Of a stretch of 64,000 bases of DNA, positions 16,251-25,780 are shown piece by piece. A program made the translations under genes and the position numbers. The notes below the pieces were generated by a model, which saw only the letters and a program-made list of their open reading frames with translations, did not search any database and was not told where the DNA came from. The stretch's first letter is position 1, and every line of letters begins with the position of its first letter. The DNA lies in the NCBI RefSeq assembly GCF_021646545.1, contig NZ_JAKIRP010000014.1, forward strand, positions 1 through 64,000. The letters are read 5' to 3'. The stretch is from Chitinophaga filiformis (GTDB lineage Bacteria > Bacteroidota > Bacteroidia > Chitinophagales > Chitinophagaceae).

Positions 16251-17297
16251 CTAGTAAAAATCCGGCAATGGGTTCAAAGCAAGATTATCACGCTGATGCC
16301 AGTACGGGTAAATGGTTGGCGTCTCACTTGCAGCATCCAGTTTCTTCACCTGTTCCACTGTCAGGTTCCATCCTACTGCGGCCAGGTTCTGTTTTAATTG
16401 CTCTTCATTCCTGGCGCCGATTATAATGCTGGATACAGTTGGTCTCTGCAATAACCAGTTAATCGCTACCTGCGCCACTGTTTTCCCTGTTTCTGCAGCC
16501 ACTTCATCCATGGCGTCCACTACCTTATACAACAGCTCATCAGGCACTGCAAATGAAGGAACAGGACTACCACCCTGTACTACGCGACTATCGGCAGGGA
16601 AAGGCTGGTTACGGCGGTATTTTCCGCCCAGCATACCTGCAGCCAGCGGACTCCATACCAGGGCGCCTACTTTCTGATCTATGCCCAATGGCATTAATTC
16701 CCATTCGTATTCCCTGTTTACCAGCGAGTAATACACCTGGTGAGCTACATACTTATTCCAGCCATATCTGTCGGCAACAGCAAGTGATTTCATGAGGTGC
16801 CATCCGGAGAAATTAGAAGCGGCAATGTACCGCACCTTACCACTCTGTATCAGATCGTCCAGGCTACGCATCACCTCTTCTACAGGTGTATTGCTGTCAA
16901 ATCCGTGCATGTGGTAGATGTCGATGTAGTCGGTATTCAACCGTTTCAGACTGGCTTCCACGTTTTTAATCAGCTGAAAGCGGGATGATCCCTGGTAGTT
17001 AGCTATCCGGGGCTTGTTGCTCATCGGGAAAGTGGATTTTGTGGAGATAAGCACCTGATCGCGCTTTCCACTGATAGCTTTTCCCAATATCTCTTCCGAA
17101 AGTCCGTCAGAATAGATATCTGCGGTATCAAATAAATTAACGCCGGCATCGAGGCAAAGATTTACCAGCCTTGTTGCCTCTTCTGCCTGTGTACTTCCCC
17201 ACGCCTTGAAAAACTCGTTACTTCCACCAAAAGTGGCGGTGCCAAATGTTAATACAGGCACCTGCAATCCTGATCCGCCTAAAAATCTGTATTCCAT
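16251..17297 (-). CDS. Aldo/keto reductase
   Basis: A 348-residue NADPH-dependent (beta/alpha)8-barrel oxidoreductase. The catalytic tetrad is visible: Asp and Tyr in DTADIYSDG, Lys in LISTKS, and His in IYHMHGFD. The C-terminal NADPH-binding segment carries SSIIIGARNEEQL. The length matches the large AKR group that includes YajO/Tas-like enzymes. Substrate unknown, typically small aldehydes and ketones. It is convergent with the GH128-like gene and divergent from thioredoxin. Confidence 0.92.
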   Translation of the reverse strand: MEYRFLGGSGLQVPVLTFGTATFGGSNEFFKAWGSTQAEEATRLVNLCLDAGVNLFDTADIYSDGLSEEILGKAISGKRDQVLISTKSTFPMSNKPRIANYQGSSRFQLIKNVEASLKRLNTDYIDIYHMHGFDSNTPVEEVMRSLDDLIQSGKVRYIAASNFSGWHLMKSLAVADRYGWNKYVAHQVYYSLVNREYEWELMPLGIDQKVGALVWSPLAAGMLGGKYRRNQPFPADSRVVQGGSPVPSFAVPDELLYKVVDAMDEVAAETGKTVAQVAINWLLQRPTVSSIIIGARNEEQLKQNLAAVGWNLTVEQVKKLDAASETPTIYPYWHQRDNLALNPLPDFY

Positions 17298-17467
17298 CTT
17301 GTTTTACGTTAACTATTAAACAATTTAGATAGCCGTACAAAGATCACGATTTCTCCATATCCTGACCTGTATAAATTATATGTATATCTGTACATATAGG
17401 AGATGATGCAGCGCCTGTCCATCCTATCTTCTAAAATAGTAGTGACTGCCACAAGTACAGTTGCAGG

Positions 17468-17475
17468 TACTTTTG
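17468..17475 (+). promoter_or_regulatory. -7 promoter element of the thioredoxin gene
   Basis: TACTTTTG matches TAnnTTTG, 42 bases before the thioredoxin ATG at 17518. No convincing -33 element was found at the usual spacing. Confidence 0.4.
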
Positions 17476-17517
17476 CATATTTTTTGTGTTACCAGGTACA
17501 TACTAACAGCATAACAT

Positions 17518-17814
17518 ATGGCAACGTTTTCAGAGCTTATAAATAGTGACAAACCGGTATTGGTGGATTTCTTTGCTACCTGGTGCGGCCCCTGTAAAAT
17601 GCAGGCGCCCATACTGGACCAGTTGAAACAGCGTGTAGGAGATGCAGCCACCATTATCAAAGTGGATGTGGATAAAAATCCGGCGGCAGCCAATGCGTAT
17701 CAGGTACAGGGTGTACCTACACTCATCCTCTTTAAGCAGGGGAAAATAGTATGGCGCCAATCTGGCGTAGTGCCGGTAACCAACCTGGAACAGATTGTCA
17801 GGCAGAACGCCTGA
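17518..17814 (+). CDS. Thioredoxin
   Basis: A 98-residue single-domain cytoplasmic thioredoxin. The active site ATWCGPCK has its redox pair at Cys23 and Cys26, and the conserved cis-Pro lies in GVPTLILF. The protein is slightly shorter than classical thioredoxins (about 105) because the N-terminus is trimmed. It transfers electrons from thioredoxin reductase to target disulfides. The gene has its own promoter element and ends 16 bases from the convergent efflux adaptor gene. Confidence 0.93.
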   Translation: MATFSELINSDKPVLVDFFATWCGPCKMQAPILDQLKQRVGDAATIIKVDVDKNPAAANAYQVQGVPTLILFKQGKIVWRQSGVVPVTNLEQIVRQNA

Positions 17815-17830
17815 CAACCGGCCCCCGGTT

Positions 17831-18946
17831 TTACTTATTTACTTTCCAAAAGGCAGTACTTCCGGGCTTCCTTTCATCGGTAGCCTTTACTAACAGGGTA
17901 TCTCCCGGTTGTATGCCTGCAAATATCTCGGTTCCCTTATCGGTGGTGATCCCTTGCCTGATGTCCACCCATTCGGCTTTATCTTCTTTTATACGGATTA
18001 CAAACTTCTTTTCCTGCGTAGTAGCTATTGCAGTGGCAGGCACAATCACGGATGGCATGTCGCGCTGTAAAGCTATTTTCACATATGCGAAAGCGCCGGC
18101 TTTGAGTTTCCCTTCGCTATTCGGTACTTCAAACTCCCATAGTTCTGTACGGGTGGCGGGGTCAATGGCGCCCGATTTACGGGTAAGCTTTGCTGCAAAC
18201 CGTTCCAGCGGATAAGCATCTACCCTGAAATCTATATTAGCAGCGGCCCGGGCTGCTCCGGTATACATTTCAGGCACAGCAGCACGCAGGCGTAACAGGT
18301 GGAGGTCCTGTATGGTAAGCAATGGCGTGTTTGTGCCGGTAAAAGCACCTTCATTTACTTTCCTTGCTGTAATAATACCATTGAAAGGGGCGGTGATATA
18401 CAGGTAACCCGATACATTCCGGTATGCCTGTGATTGCTTCTCAGCGGCCACATAGGCGCTACTGTCGGCCATCATCTGGTTCCTGCTGCGCTCAAGATCA
18501 ACAGGCGCTACTATGCCCGGCGTCCTGGCCTGGGAGGCACGGTATAACCGCTGGTATTGATCTTTGCTGGAAGTCCACTTCGCTTTCGCCGACAATACAC
18601 TGGCTTCGGATTCTGCAAAACGGCTATTTACCTCCGGCGCTTTTATGACTGCCAGTACCTGACCTTTCCTGACCTTATCGCCAAGATCTACTTTCATTTC
18701 CTGTACAAAGCCTTCCACTTTCGCATACAGATCTGCATATTCATAGGGCAGCAATTCGGCCGGCAGCTCTACCGTTTTATGCAGCGTATCCTGCTGTACG
18801 ATGAATGCCGCTACGGTATCTTTTGCCGTACCGGCCTCCGTGGTATCTGTTTGTGTTGGACCACCACAGGCAGTCAGCAGGTAAACAGTACCAATAGCAA
18901 TGGCTGATGGCAGCCCGGTAGCTTTACTTTTTATCTTCTTTGTCAT
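17831..18946 (-). CDS. RND efflux periplasmic adaptor (membrane fusion protein)
   Basis: A 371-residue HlyD/AcrA-type adaptor. The ATG at 18946 is preferred over an upstream in-frame ATG at 19045 because it gives a signal peptide ending in a lipobox (LLTAC), so the protein is a lipoprotein. A lipoyl-like half (PYEYADLYAKVEGFVQEM), a helical hairpin, the second half (GIITARKVNEGAF) and a beta-barrel domain follow in order. It connects the RND pump to the TolC-like channel. It is the last gene of the operon and its start overlaps the end of the pump gene by 23 bases. Confidence 0.92.
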   Translation of the reverse strand: MTKKIKSKATGLPSAIAIGTVYLLTACGGPTQTDTTEAGTAKDTVAAFIVQQDTLHKTVELPAELLPYEYADLYAKVEGFVQEMKVDLGDKVRKGQVLAVIKAPEVNSRFAESEASVLSAKAKWTSSKDQYQRLYRASQARTPGIVAPVDLERSRNQMMADSSAYVAAEKQSQAYRNVSGYLYITAPFNGIITARKVNEGAFTGTNTPLLTIQDLHLLRLRAAVPEMYTGAARAAANIDFRVDAYPLERFAAKLTRKSGAIDPATRTELWEFEVPNSEGKLKAGAFAYVKIALQRDMPSVIVPATAIATTQEKKFVIRIKEDKAEWVDIRQGITTDKGTEIFAGIQPGDTLLVKATDERKPGSTAFWKVNK

Positions 18947-21900
18947 AATAAATACTGTCTTTATCGTCCGGATCGAGAGATACAAATCGGTAAGGTCGTT
19001 TTCCTGTATATGACCGGTAAATATGAGGCAGGAAAAATAATACACCTACTGCTGAAAACAATAAACCTCCTATTACTGCAATACCCAGCGGCGCCGTCTG
19101 ATCGCCACCTTCAGACAATCCCAGCGCCATCGGTATCATGCCCGCTATCATCGCTGCACTGGTCATCAGGATGGGACGCAGCCTGTTTTCTGCGGCCAGC
19201 ATATAGGAATCACTTTCGCCTGCGCGCCTGTAATATTCAGCATTGGTAATGAACAACACACTATTGGCAATGGCCACTCCCGCCGCCATAATGATACCCA
19301 TATAGGATTGTATATTCAGGGTATTGCCTGTTATGAACAGGAAGAGCAATGCCCCGGCAATTACTGCAGGAATAACCGATAATGCAGCCAGCGCCACACG
19401 GAAGGACTGGAAGTAAACCGCCATCAGCATGAAAATAACAACCAGTGCTACCAGTAAGCCAAACTGCAGGCTTGTCAGCGTTTGCTGCAGCAGTTCCGGC
19501 TGACCGCGCAACAGGATGCGTGCGCCGTTCTGCAATTTTCCCATATCTGCAATGGCCTTATTCACACGTTTGAACACAGCCCCCTGGTCCTGCGATTGTA
19601 TATTGGCGGTGATCGTTATATAACGCTGCTGGTTCAACCGGTCATATTCCCCTGCTACGCTGGCATATTTCCAGGAGGCAACTTCACTGAGATAATGGGT
19701 CTTGCCATCACCTCCCGCAACAGGGATCGCTTCCAGTTGTGATGTATTGTTCATACGGAATTCGGGGTACTGCACCTGTACCTGGTAGGCCGTTCCGGTA
19801 GTTTTATCCAGCCAGTAACTGGGATTGGTAAAACGGCTGGAAGAAGTGGCTGTTACCAGCGATCTTGAGATCTGCTCGGTGCTAAGCCCTAACTGGCCAG
19901 CCTTCACCCTGTCTATGTCCAACCTGATAGCAGGATATTCCAGCGGTGTGGTGATCTGCAGGTCGCGCAATTCCGGTATGGCTGCTAATTTCTTCATGAG
20001 TTTTACCGCTGTTGCCTTTCCTTCCACCAGGTTCCTGTTTGCTACGGCAATCTCCACCGGATTAGTATTGCCGAGGTTTAAGACCTGCTCTACTATGTCG
20101 CCCGGTTCAAAGGAGATAGTAGCAGCCGGCATTTCTTTCTTTACAGCAGCACGCAACGATTCCATGAAAACCGGCATGGCGATGGCGCCCTTCCTGAGTT
20201 TTATACGCACGACTGATTCCTGCGGTCCTCCTGTCCACAGATGGATATAGTTCACCGGGTAGCTGGATGGCTGTGTACCTACAAAAGCCGATGTAAGCTC
20301 AACATTGCCTTTACCAGCGATGCTGTCTGTCAGTGCCAGCAACTTCCGGGTGGCATCCTCCGTGCGTTCAAAACGGGTGCCCACGGGCAGGCGCATACGC
20401 ACCTGCGTCTGACCGCTGTCGGTACGGGGAAACAAAGCAGTGCCTGTGCCTTTGAACAACAATATCACCAGCAGCACAGAGGCGGCGATGAACAATATAG
20501 TTACCCAGCTTTTATCGAATACCGGCTTTCTGCCTTTATCCACATACCAGTTCTTAAAGCGGTCAAAGCGACCGGAGGTGGTGGTTGTTTTTAAATGTGT
20601 GTTGAGGAGCCAGTTTGAAGCTACCGGTACGAAGGTCTGCGACAAAAAGAAAGAAGCGATCATAGCAAAAGCCACTGCCAGTGATAAAGGGAGGAACATG
20701 GCTCCCGGTACACCGTTCATAAATATGGCAGGCACAAACACGGCCAGTATGCTGAGCAGGATAAGTAACTTCGGACCGGCAATTTCTTTGGCGCCATCAG
20801 CAATGGCTCTTGCCTTGCTTTTACCGGCTTCCATATGGCGGTGGATGTTCTCTACTGTAACCGTGGCTTCATCGACCAATATTCCCACAGACAATGCAAG
20901 GCCTCCCAACGTCATGATATTGATCGTCTGCCCTGTAAGGTAAAGCAAGGTGGCGGAAGTAAGCAATGCAAGCGGAATGGTCATCACTACGATCAATGCA
21001 CTGCGCCTGTCGCCCAGGAACAATAATACCATCAGGCCGGTCAGCAGTGCTCCTACCCCACCTTCGAACAACAGGCTTTTCAGTGAGTTGATCACGTATC
21101 CTGACTGGTCAAAAGCGTAGGTTACTTTAATATCTGAAGGGATGGCGGCCTGCATATCGGGCAAGGCGGCCTTCACCCGCTGTACTACATCCCAGGTGGA
21201 CGCATCCGCCCGTTTGGTGACAGGAATATATACCGCCCGTTTGCCGTTCACCAGCGCGTAGCTGGTGGTCACGTCAGATCCCATACTTACCGAGGCAATA
21301 TCTCTTACATATACTGCCGGACCTGCACCTAATTGTAAAGGTGTGTTCTGCAGGTCCTGCAGGGTTTCTATTACGCTGTTCTGCGGTGTGATGTAGGTAG
21401 TATCTCCAATGCGGACATTTCCCGCCGGAGAGATGCTATTGGATCTCGCCAAAGCCTGTACGATCTGGTCGGGCGCCAGGCCATAACCTCTCACTTTGTC
21501 AGGATCTACCGTGATCAGCACCGTCTTTTGATTTCCTCCGAAGGGAGGCGGTGCAGATACACCCGGCAAAGTGGAGAACATAGGACGTACTTTGAACAAT
21601 GCCAGGTCGGATATTTCTCCCAGGGAACGGTTTTCTGAACTGAATACCAGCTGTCCTACCGGCACGCTTCCCGCATCAAAGCGGGTCACGAATGGCGGTA
21701 CTGTTCCAGGTGGCATGAATGCCCTGGATCGGTTTACATAACCTACCACTTCCGCCATGGCCTGGCTCATATCGGTTCCTTCATTGAACTCCAGTTTGAT
21801 GATAGCAGCGCCCTGGATGCTTTTTGAAGTGACATATTTCACACCAGTGATGTAGAGGAAATGGTATTCATAATAAGAGGTAACAAAACCTTCCATCTGT

Positions 21901-22070
21901 TCAGGAGAAAGACCACCGTAGGGCTGTGCCACATATACCACCGGCAATCCCAGGCGGGGAAAGATGTCTATTTTGGTATTCCTGACAGACAGCACTGAAA
22001 AGAAGACAATACCGATAACCGCCACGAGGATAGTAACAGGATGTCGTAATGCCGAAATAATAAGCTTCAT
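18924..22070 (-). CDS. RND efflux permease (AcrB/MexB-like)
   Basis: A 1048-residue inner-membrane proton-driven pump with the duplicated 12-helix RND layout. There is a transmembrane segment at each half start and two large periplasmic loops. The proton-relay acidic pair lies in the helix around GGLALSVGILVDEATVTVEN. The periplasmic porter has the usual QVRMRLPVGTRFERTE start in the second half. It exports hydrophobic toxicants or ions through the TolC partner. Substrate is unknown, since both drug and metal RND subfamilies are possible. It is the middle gene of a TolC, RND, adaptor operon. Confidence 0.95.
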   Translation of the reverse strand: MKLIISALRHPVTILVAVIGIVFFSVLSVRNTKIDIFPRLGLPVVYVAQPYGGLSPEQMEGFVTSYYEYHFLYITGVKYVTSKSIQGAAIIKLEFNEGTDMSQAMAEVVGYVNRSRAFMPPGTVPPFVTRFDAGSVPVGQLVFSSENRSLGEISDLALFKVRPMFSTLPGVSAPPPFGGNQKTVLITVDPDKVRGYGLAPDQIVQALARSNSISPAGNVRIGDTTYITPQNSVIETLQDLQNTPLQLGAGPAVYVRDIASVSMGSDVTTSYALVNGKRAVYIPVTKRADASTWDVVQRVKAALPDMQAAIPSDIKVTYAFDQSGYVINSLKSLLFEGGVGALLTGLMVLLFLGDRRSALIVVMTIPLALLTSATLLYLTGQTINIMTLGGLALSVGILVDEATVTVENIHRHMEAGKSKARAIADGAKEIAGPKLLILLSILAVFVPAIFMNGVPGAMFLPLSLAVAFAMIASFFLSQTFVPVASNWLLNTHLKTTTTSGRFDRFKNWYVDKGRKPVFDKSWVTILFIAASVLLVILLFKGTGTALFPRTDSGQTQVRMRLPVGTRFERTEDATRKLLALTDSIAGKGNVELTSAFVGTQPSSYPVNYIHLWTGGPQESVVRIKLRKGAIAMPVFMESLRAAVKKEMPAATISFEPGDIVEQVLNLGNTNPVEIAVANRNLVEGKATAVKLMKKLAAIPELRDLQITTPLEYPAIRLDIDRVKAGQLGLSTEQISRSLVTATSSSRFTNPSYWLDKTTGTAYQVQVQYPEFRMNNTSQLEAIPVAGGDGKTHYLSEVASWKYASVAGEYDRLNQQRYITITANIQSQDQGAVFKRVNKAIADMGKLQNGARILLRGQPELLQQTLTSLQFGLLVALVVIFMLMAVYFQSFRVALAALSVIPAVIAGALLFLFITGNTLNIQSYMGIIMAAGVAIANSVLFITNAEYYRRAGESDSYMLAAENRLRPILMTSAAMIAGMIPMALGLSEGGDQTAPLGIAVIGGLLFSAVGVLFFLPHIYRSYTGKRPYRFVSLDPDDKDSIYYDKEDKK

Positions 22071-22076
22071 ATATCT

Positions 22077-23474
22077 TTATTTTATGCTGCCGGTAAATTC
22101 ATCCAGGTTGCCATTGGCGATGGAGAGATCCAGCAATGCACGCCATACCTGCAGTAATGCGCCTGCTTCGTTTGTTTCTGCCTTTAAGAGGTCATATTGC
22201 CCCTGTATCAATCTCGTAAAATCTATCAGCCCGCTCTGATAACTAAGCGTAAGGCCATCATAGGCATACCGCGCAGCTTGTGACTGCACAGCGCTCTGGC
22301 GGGCAATCAACAGGTTCTGACGGTAGTTGAACTGAGCGGTTTCCTGTTGTTTCTGCAGGTTTAGGGTGACCTGCCCCATCTCTGCTGTCGCGGCTTTTAC
22401 ACTCGCCTGGCGCTGTTTCTTTTGCAGGTTCACCTGGGTAAACTGCAGGATAGGAAAACTGACCTGAATGCCGGCGCCATAGTTCTTACGGGTGAGGCTC
22501 CAGCCGTTTGCCTTATCCACCGTGCCATCTGCCGCAACACCGGAGCCCCGGGCATAGGCATTGGCCCATATGTCGAGTTTCGGACGCCATAAGCGTTGTA
22601 CTTCTTTTAAGGACGCCTCACTCACTGCTTTCTTTGCCTCGTAGTAACGGAACAAAGGATGATCGGTCATATTCACAGTATCCGTCTTTGCGACTGGCAA
22701 TTGCGTTGCCAGCAGGGTATCGGATAACCTGATATTGTCGGGAGTACCAGGGATGGCAGCAATACGGGACAGTTCTGTCAACTCCGCATAATACTGACGC
22801 TGTGTGTTCAGCAGTTCTGTTTCTGCCTGTGCGAGCGCCGCCTGAAACTGGGTGGTATCAATACCGGGACGTAGTCCTTCTGCGGCGTATACCAATGATT
22901 GCTCTAATCCGGCGCGGGTACGGGTTATATTCGCCTTATAACTTTCCATCAGTTGTTGCAGGTATACGGCATTCAAATAAGTGGCAATAGCCATATACTG
23001 CTGACGGAACAGGACATCATTATAAAAGCTGCTGGCCAGTTTATATTCAGCTGCCGCCTTTTCTACCGCCGCCTGCCGCTGGCCGAAGGTCAGCGGGTTC
23101 CATTTCACCATCGCTCCCAGGGCTGTTCCAGGAACGGGACCATAGACATTGCCGGAAGACGGAGGCCCGCTGATGGGCAATATCAATCCGGGATAACTCA
23201 TACCGGTGATATTATTGTAGGTGGCATAACCTGCCTGATAGCCGGCAGTCACTTCGGGCATTATTGTGTTCTTAGCGATCTTCACATTAAAACCGGCTGC
23301 ATTAGCCTGTTCCTTATAGCCGGCAAGTTGTGGCTGCTGCGACTGAACAAGGGATAAAACATCCCGCACTGAAAGAACCTGCTGCCCGATGGCATGCTGC
23401 AACGTAGTGATGGCCCACATACTAACGGTTAACGTTAAGAACCGGTAATAAGAACAAAAGAAACTTTTCATCAT
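22077..23474 (-). CDS. TolC family outer-membrane efflux channel
   Basis: A 465-residue outer-membrane channel protein. A signal peptide ends around HAIGQQ, and two tandem helical-repeat halves characteristic of TolC/OprM proteins follow (for example LNAVYLQQLMESYKANI and the later AVQSQAARYAYDG segment). It is the first gene of the efflux operon and precedes the pump by six bases. Having the channel first and the adaptor last reverses the common adaptor-pump-channel order. A 15-bp palindrome directly before its start may be an operator. Confidence 0.93.
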   Translation of the reverse strand: MMKSFFCSYYRFLTLTVSMWAITTLQHAIGQQVLSVRDVLSLVQSQQPQLAGYKEQANAAGFNVKIAKNTIMPEVTAGYQAGYATYNNITGMSYPGLILPISGPPSSGNVYGPVPGTALGAMVKWNPLTFGQRQAAVEKAAAEYKLASSFYNDVLFRQQYMAIATYLNAVYLQQLMESYKANITRTRAGLEQSLVYAAEGLRPGIDTTQFQAALAQAETELLNTQRQYYAELTELSRIAAIPGTPDNIRLSDTLLATQLPVAKTDTVNMTDHPLFRYYEAKKAVSEASLKEVQRLWRPKLDIWANAYARGSGVAADGTVDKANGWSLTRKNYGAGIQVSFPILQFTQVNLQKKQRQASVKAATAEMGQVTLNLQKQQETAQFNYRQNLLIARQSAVQSQAARYAYDGLTLSYQSGLIDFTRLIQGQYDLLKAETNEAGALLQVWRALLDLSIANGNLDEFTGSIK

Positions 23475-23475
23475 G

Positions 23476-23490
23476 AATCGTAATACGATT
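23476..23490. promoter_or_regulatory. Palindrome directly upstream of the efflux operon start
   Basis: AATCGT-AAT-ACGATT is a perfect inverted repeat with six-base arms, one base from the TolC-like start codon and overlapping its ribosome-binding region. It could be a repressor site or an mRNA hairpin controlling translation. No cognate regulator is demonstrated. Confidence 0.35.
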
Positions 23491-23575
23491 TACGCCGGTG
23501 GGCATTAATTAACAAGGCATAAAATTAGAGAACGGGCTTACCGATGTATGGTATTTTCTGACGATAGTTTGGTAT

Positions 23576-24397
23576 CTACTTCATGGAGCGGAAGGCCTGT
23601 GGAGTAGATCCTGATAAACGTTTGAAATACTTCACAAAGTGAGACGGATCATTGAAATTTAACAGAAAAGAAATTTCTGATACGGTCTTATCTGTGTACA
23701 ACAGCAAGCGTCTGGCCTCTTTTATAATAAATCCGGCCAGTACCTCTGTAGCCCCCGTACCGGTGGCATTACGGCAGGCAATGTTCAGATGCTGCGCGGT
23801 GGTATTCAGCAGCTCTGCGTAGTAATTTACGGTATTTCTGACAGGAATACCAGTGCTTAATAATTCCAGGAATGACTGGTAAAGGTCTGCCCTTCTCGAT
23901 GGCCTGACCAGTTGCAGTCCGGCCATCTCCTGTATTTTGATCAGCAGGACCTTCAGCAGACCCTCCATAATGGGAAAGGTATGCTCGGTTTCTGCCTGTC
24001 CTTCTTTCACTAACAATTCAAACAACTGGCCGATGGTGGCGGAGTCTTCTACCCTTAAACAAGGGATATCCCCTACTTTTGCCAGTAACATTTCCAGCTG
24101 AGGGTCAAGGCTTTTCCCTACAAATTCTTTCTTCAGAATAACCACATATCCACCGGGAACCTCCCGCAGGTCCCAGTTGTGTACCTGATCTTCCTTAATA
24201 AAGAACAATATGGGCGGGCTTACTTCGTAACACACATCGTCGATCCAATGAGCACCGCTACCCTGGGTAAGGTAAATGATCTCGAAATATTGCTTGTGCT
24301 TATGCGGCTCTGTTTTCCGGATATCATTCCTGAAAACAGCTGCTTTTATGTGCTTCTCCTGACTGATCTTATTTTTTACCGGAATCTGCTGTTTCAC
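23576..24397 (-). CDS. AraC family transcriptional regulator (cupin-type sensor)
   Basis: A 273-residue regulator. The N-terminal cupin-like sensing domain is recognisable from HKHKQYFEIIYLTQGSG and the later FFIKEDQVHNWD. The C-terminal AraC double helix-turn-helix (about residues 170-273) has KTVSEISFLLNFNDPSHFVK followed by the KRLSGSTPQAFR signature. The gene lies 101 bases upstream of the efflux operon on the same strand, a location that suggests it activates that operon, but this is inference from position. Effector unknown. Confidence 0.9.
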   Translation of the reverse strand: MKQQIPVKNKISQEKHIKAAVFRNDIRKTEPHKHKQYFEIIYLTQGSGAHWIDDVCYEVSPPILFFIKEDQVHNWDLREVPGGYVVILKKEFVGKSLDPQLEMLLAKVGDIPCLRVEDSATIGQLFELLVKEGQAETEHTFPIMEGLLKVLLIKIQEMAGLQLVRPSRRADLYQSFLELLSTGIPVRNTVNYYAELLNTTAQHLNIACRNATGTGATEVLAGFIIKEARRLLLYTDKTVSEISFLLNFNDPSHFVKYFKRLSGSTPQAFRSMK

Positions 24398-24597
24398 CCT
24401 GAGGCCTTTTTATAAAGATTTGTATCCAGGACCATAGTTACAAAATAAATCTAAAGCAATTCTGCCAACCTGTGCTTACTTCATTCTCCTCCTGCAACCA
24501 CTTATACCCTCAAAAGCTCATTTCATGCCATTTCTCCCCTCCGGACGGCGTGCAGCGGCTACCTTCACAATATAATCACCGTTTAAAAAGAGAGGCT

Positions 24598-25473
24598 ATG
24601 GTAAAGTCTATACAGACGGCAGCATTGAAATACGCTTATTTCATTCAAGCCGCTTACCAGGTCAGTGAGCAGAGCCCTTTACAGGAAGAGTATCCGGTTT
24701 TTCCGGCGGGCTATACACTGGTGTACAACATTCATATGAAGGATCCTGGTAAAGGAAAGGGTGGATTGACGTATTGCGGATTTCTGGCAAAAAGCAATTT
24801 CTCTCCGGAGTCGCCTGTGACCTATGTATTGGCATTGAAAGGCACGGACAACTACCTGGACTGGGTGGATAAGCTGGACATCCTGCCCTCACCCGGGCCG
24901 TTTGGTAATAACAGCGGCAATGTCGTATCAGGGTTCCTGGATATATACAATCATATGACCTTTTCCGATCCGGGGCAGCTGAAGCCCAAAGGATTGCTGA
25001 AATATATCAGATACAGTATTCGCTATACAGATATGCAGTCGGATGATGATGTACAACCTATGGTATGTACAGGTCATGGTCTTGGTGGAGCAATGGCAAC
25101 ATTATTTGCGGCGGGGGATGCTTATACCCTGCACCCCTGCCGCTCCTATACCTATGGTTCTCCCTGTGTGGGCGATCCGGCCTTTGTTTCCTTTTATAAC
25201 GCCCTTATCACGACCAGTGAGCGTTATTACAATCTGCCGGATCTTGTGCCCACCATCCTGGATGCCTTTGGTTATGACCATGTGCATAGCGGAATTCCGC
25301 TCGATTCACTGGGCGACCCTGCGCTCAGCTGGTTACCCGATTGCACACATTCGCTCAGCACCTATATGTACCTGTTGGGAGCAGATCCTTCGGTGATGGA
25401 TAATAATTGCCTCATCTCTGATATAGACGATGATGTCATGATAAAGAAATTGAGTTTTCGAAGACGATATTAG
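24598..25473 (+). CDS. Class 3 lipase-like protein lacking the catalytic serine
   Basis: A 291-residue alpha/beta-hydrolase-fold protein of the fungal-type class 3 lipase family. The ATG at 24598 has a good AGAGAGG-type ribosome-binding site; an in-frame ATG at 24472 is less likely. The fold marks are intact: VLALKGTDNYLDW for the oxyanion region and the elbow CTGHGLGGAMATL. Asp215 in NLPDLVPTI and His251 in the C-terminal CTHSLSTYMY segment are also in place. However, the elbow reads G-H-G where the family has G-H-S, so Gly161 replaces the nucleophilic serine. As written it is a pseudoenzyme or has a changed mechanism. No signal peptide is evident. Confidence 0.82.
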   Translation: MVKSIQTAALKYAYFIQAAYQVSEQSPLQEEYPVFPAGYTLVYNIHMKDPGKGKGGLTYCGFLAKSNFSPESPVTYVLALKGTDNYLDWVDKLDILPSPGPFGNNSGNVVSGFLDIYNHMTFSDPGQLKPKGLLKYIRYSIRYTDMQSDDDVQPMVCTGHGLGGAMATLFAAGDAYTLHPCRSYTYGSPCVGDPAFVSFYNALITTSERYYNLPDLVPTILDAFGYDHVHSGIPLDSLGDPALSWLPDCTHSLSTYMYLLGADPSVMDNNCLISDIDDDVMIKKLSFRRRY

Positions 25474-25780
25474 TACACTATGGTTATGTTAATCAGGAAG
25501 GAAAGCCGCTTCGTTTATACGAGGGGGCCTATCTTTTTTATATAGGTCTTTATAAAAAGACAAACCGCATCTCCTTTGTAAAGAAGATGCGGTCAAGCCC
25601 CTGTTCTATGCAAGTTATATGTTGAGTGAGAATATGAAAGTATCAGACAGTCCCGGGATAAAACGCGTTGCATTTCAGTTCTCCAGGAACTACGTGTTTG
25701 TTATAACATCATTAACAAAACATAATAGACTCCACTAGATTCTGTGTTTGTAGCCCGGCTGCAACCCCGGGGCCGAAATA
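25474..25780. other. 307-base convergent intergenic region with hairpins
   Basis: It separates the convergent lipase-like and AhpD-like genes. It contains a GGCCTAT/ATAGGTC hairpin near 25526-25548 and the stronger hairpin listed next. I see no gene in it. Confidence 0.45.
25564..25593 (-). terminator. Terminator of the AhpD-like gene
   Basis: ACCGCATCT (25564-25572) pairs perfectly with AGATGCGGT (25585-25593). Read on the minus strand the hairpin is followed by TTGTCTTTTTATA, a U-rich tail, which fits an intrinsic terminator for the gene at 25781-26314. Confidence 0.7.
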
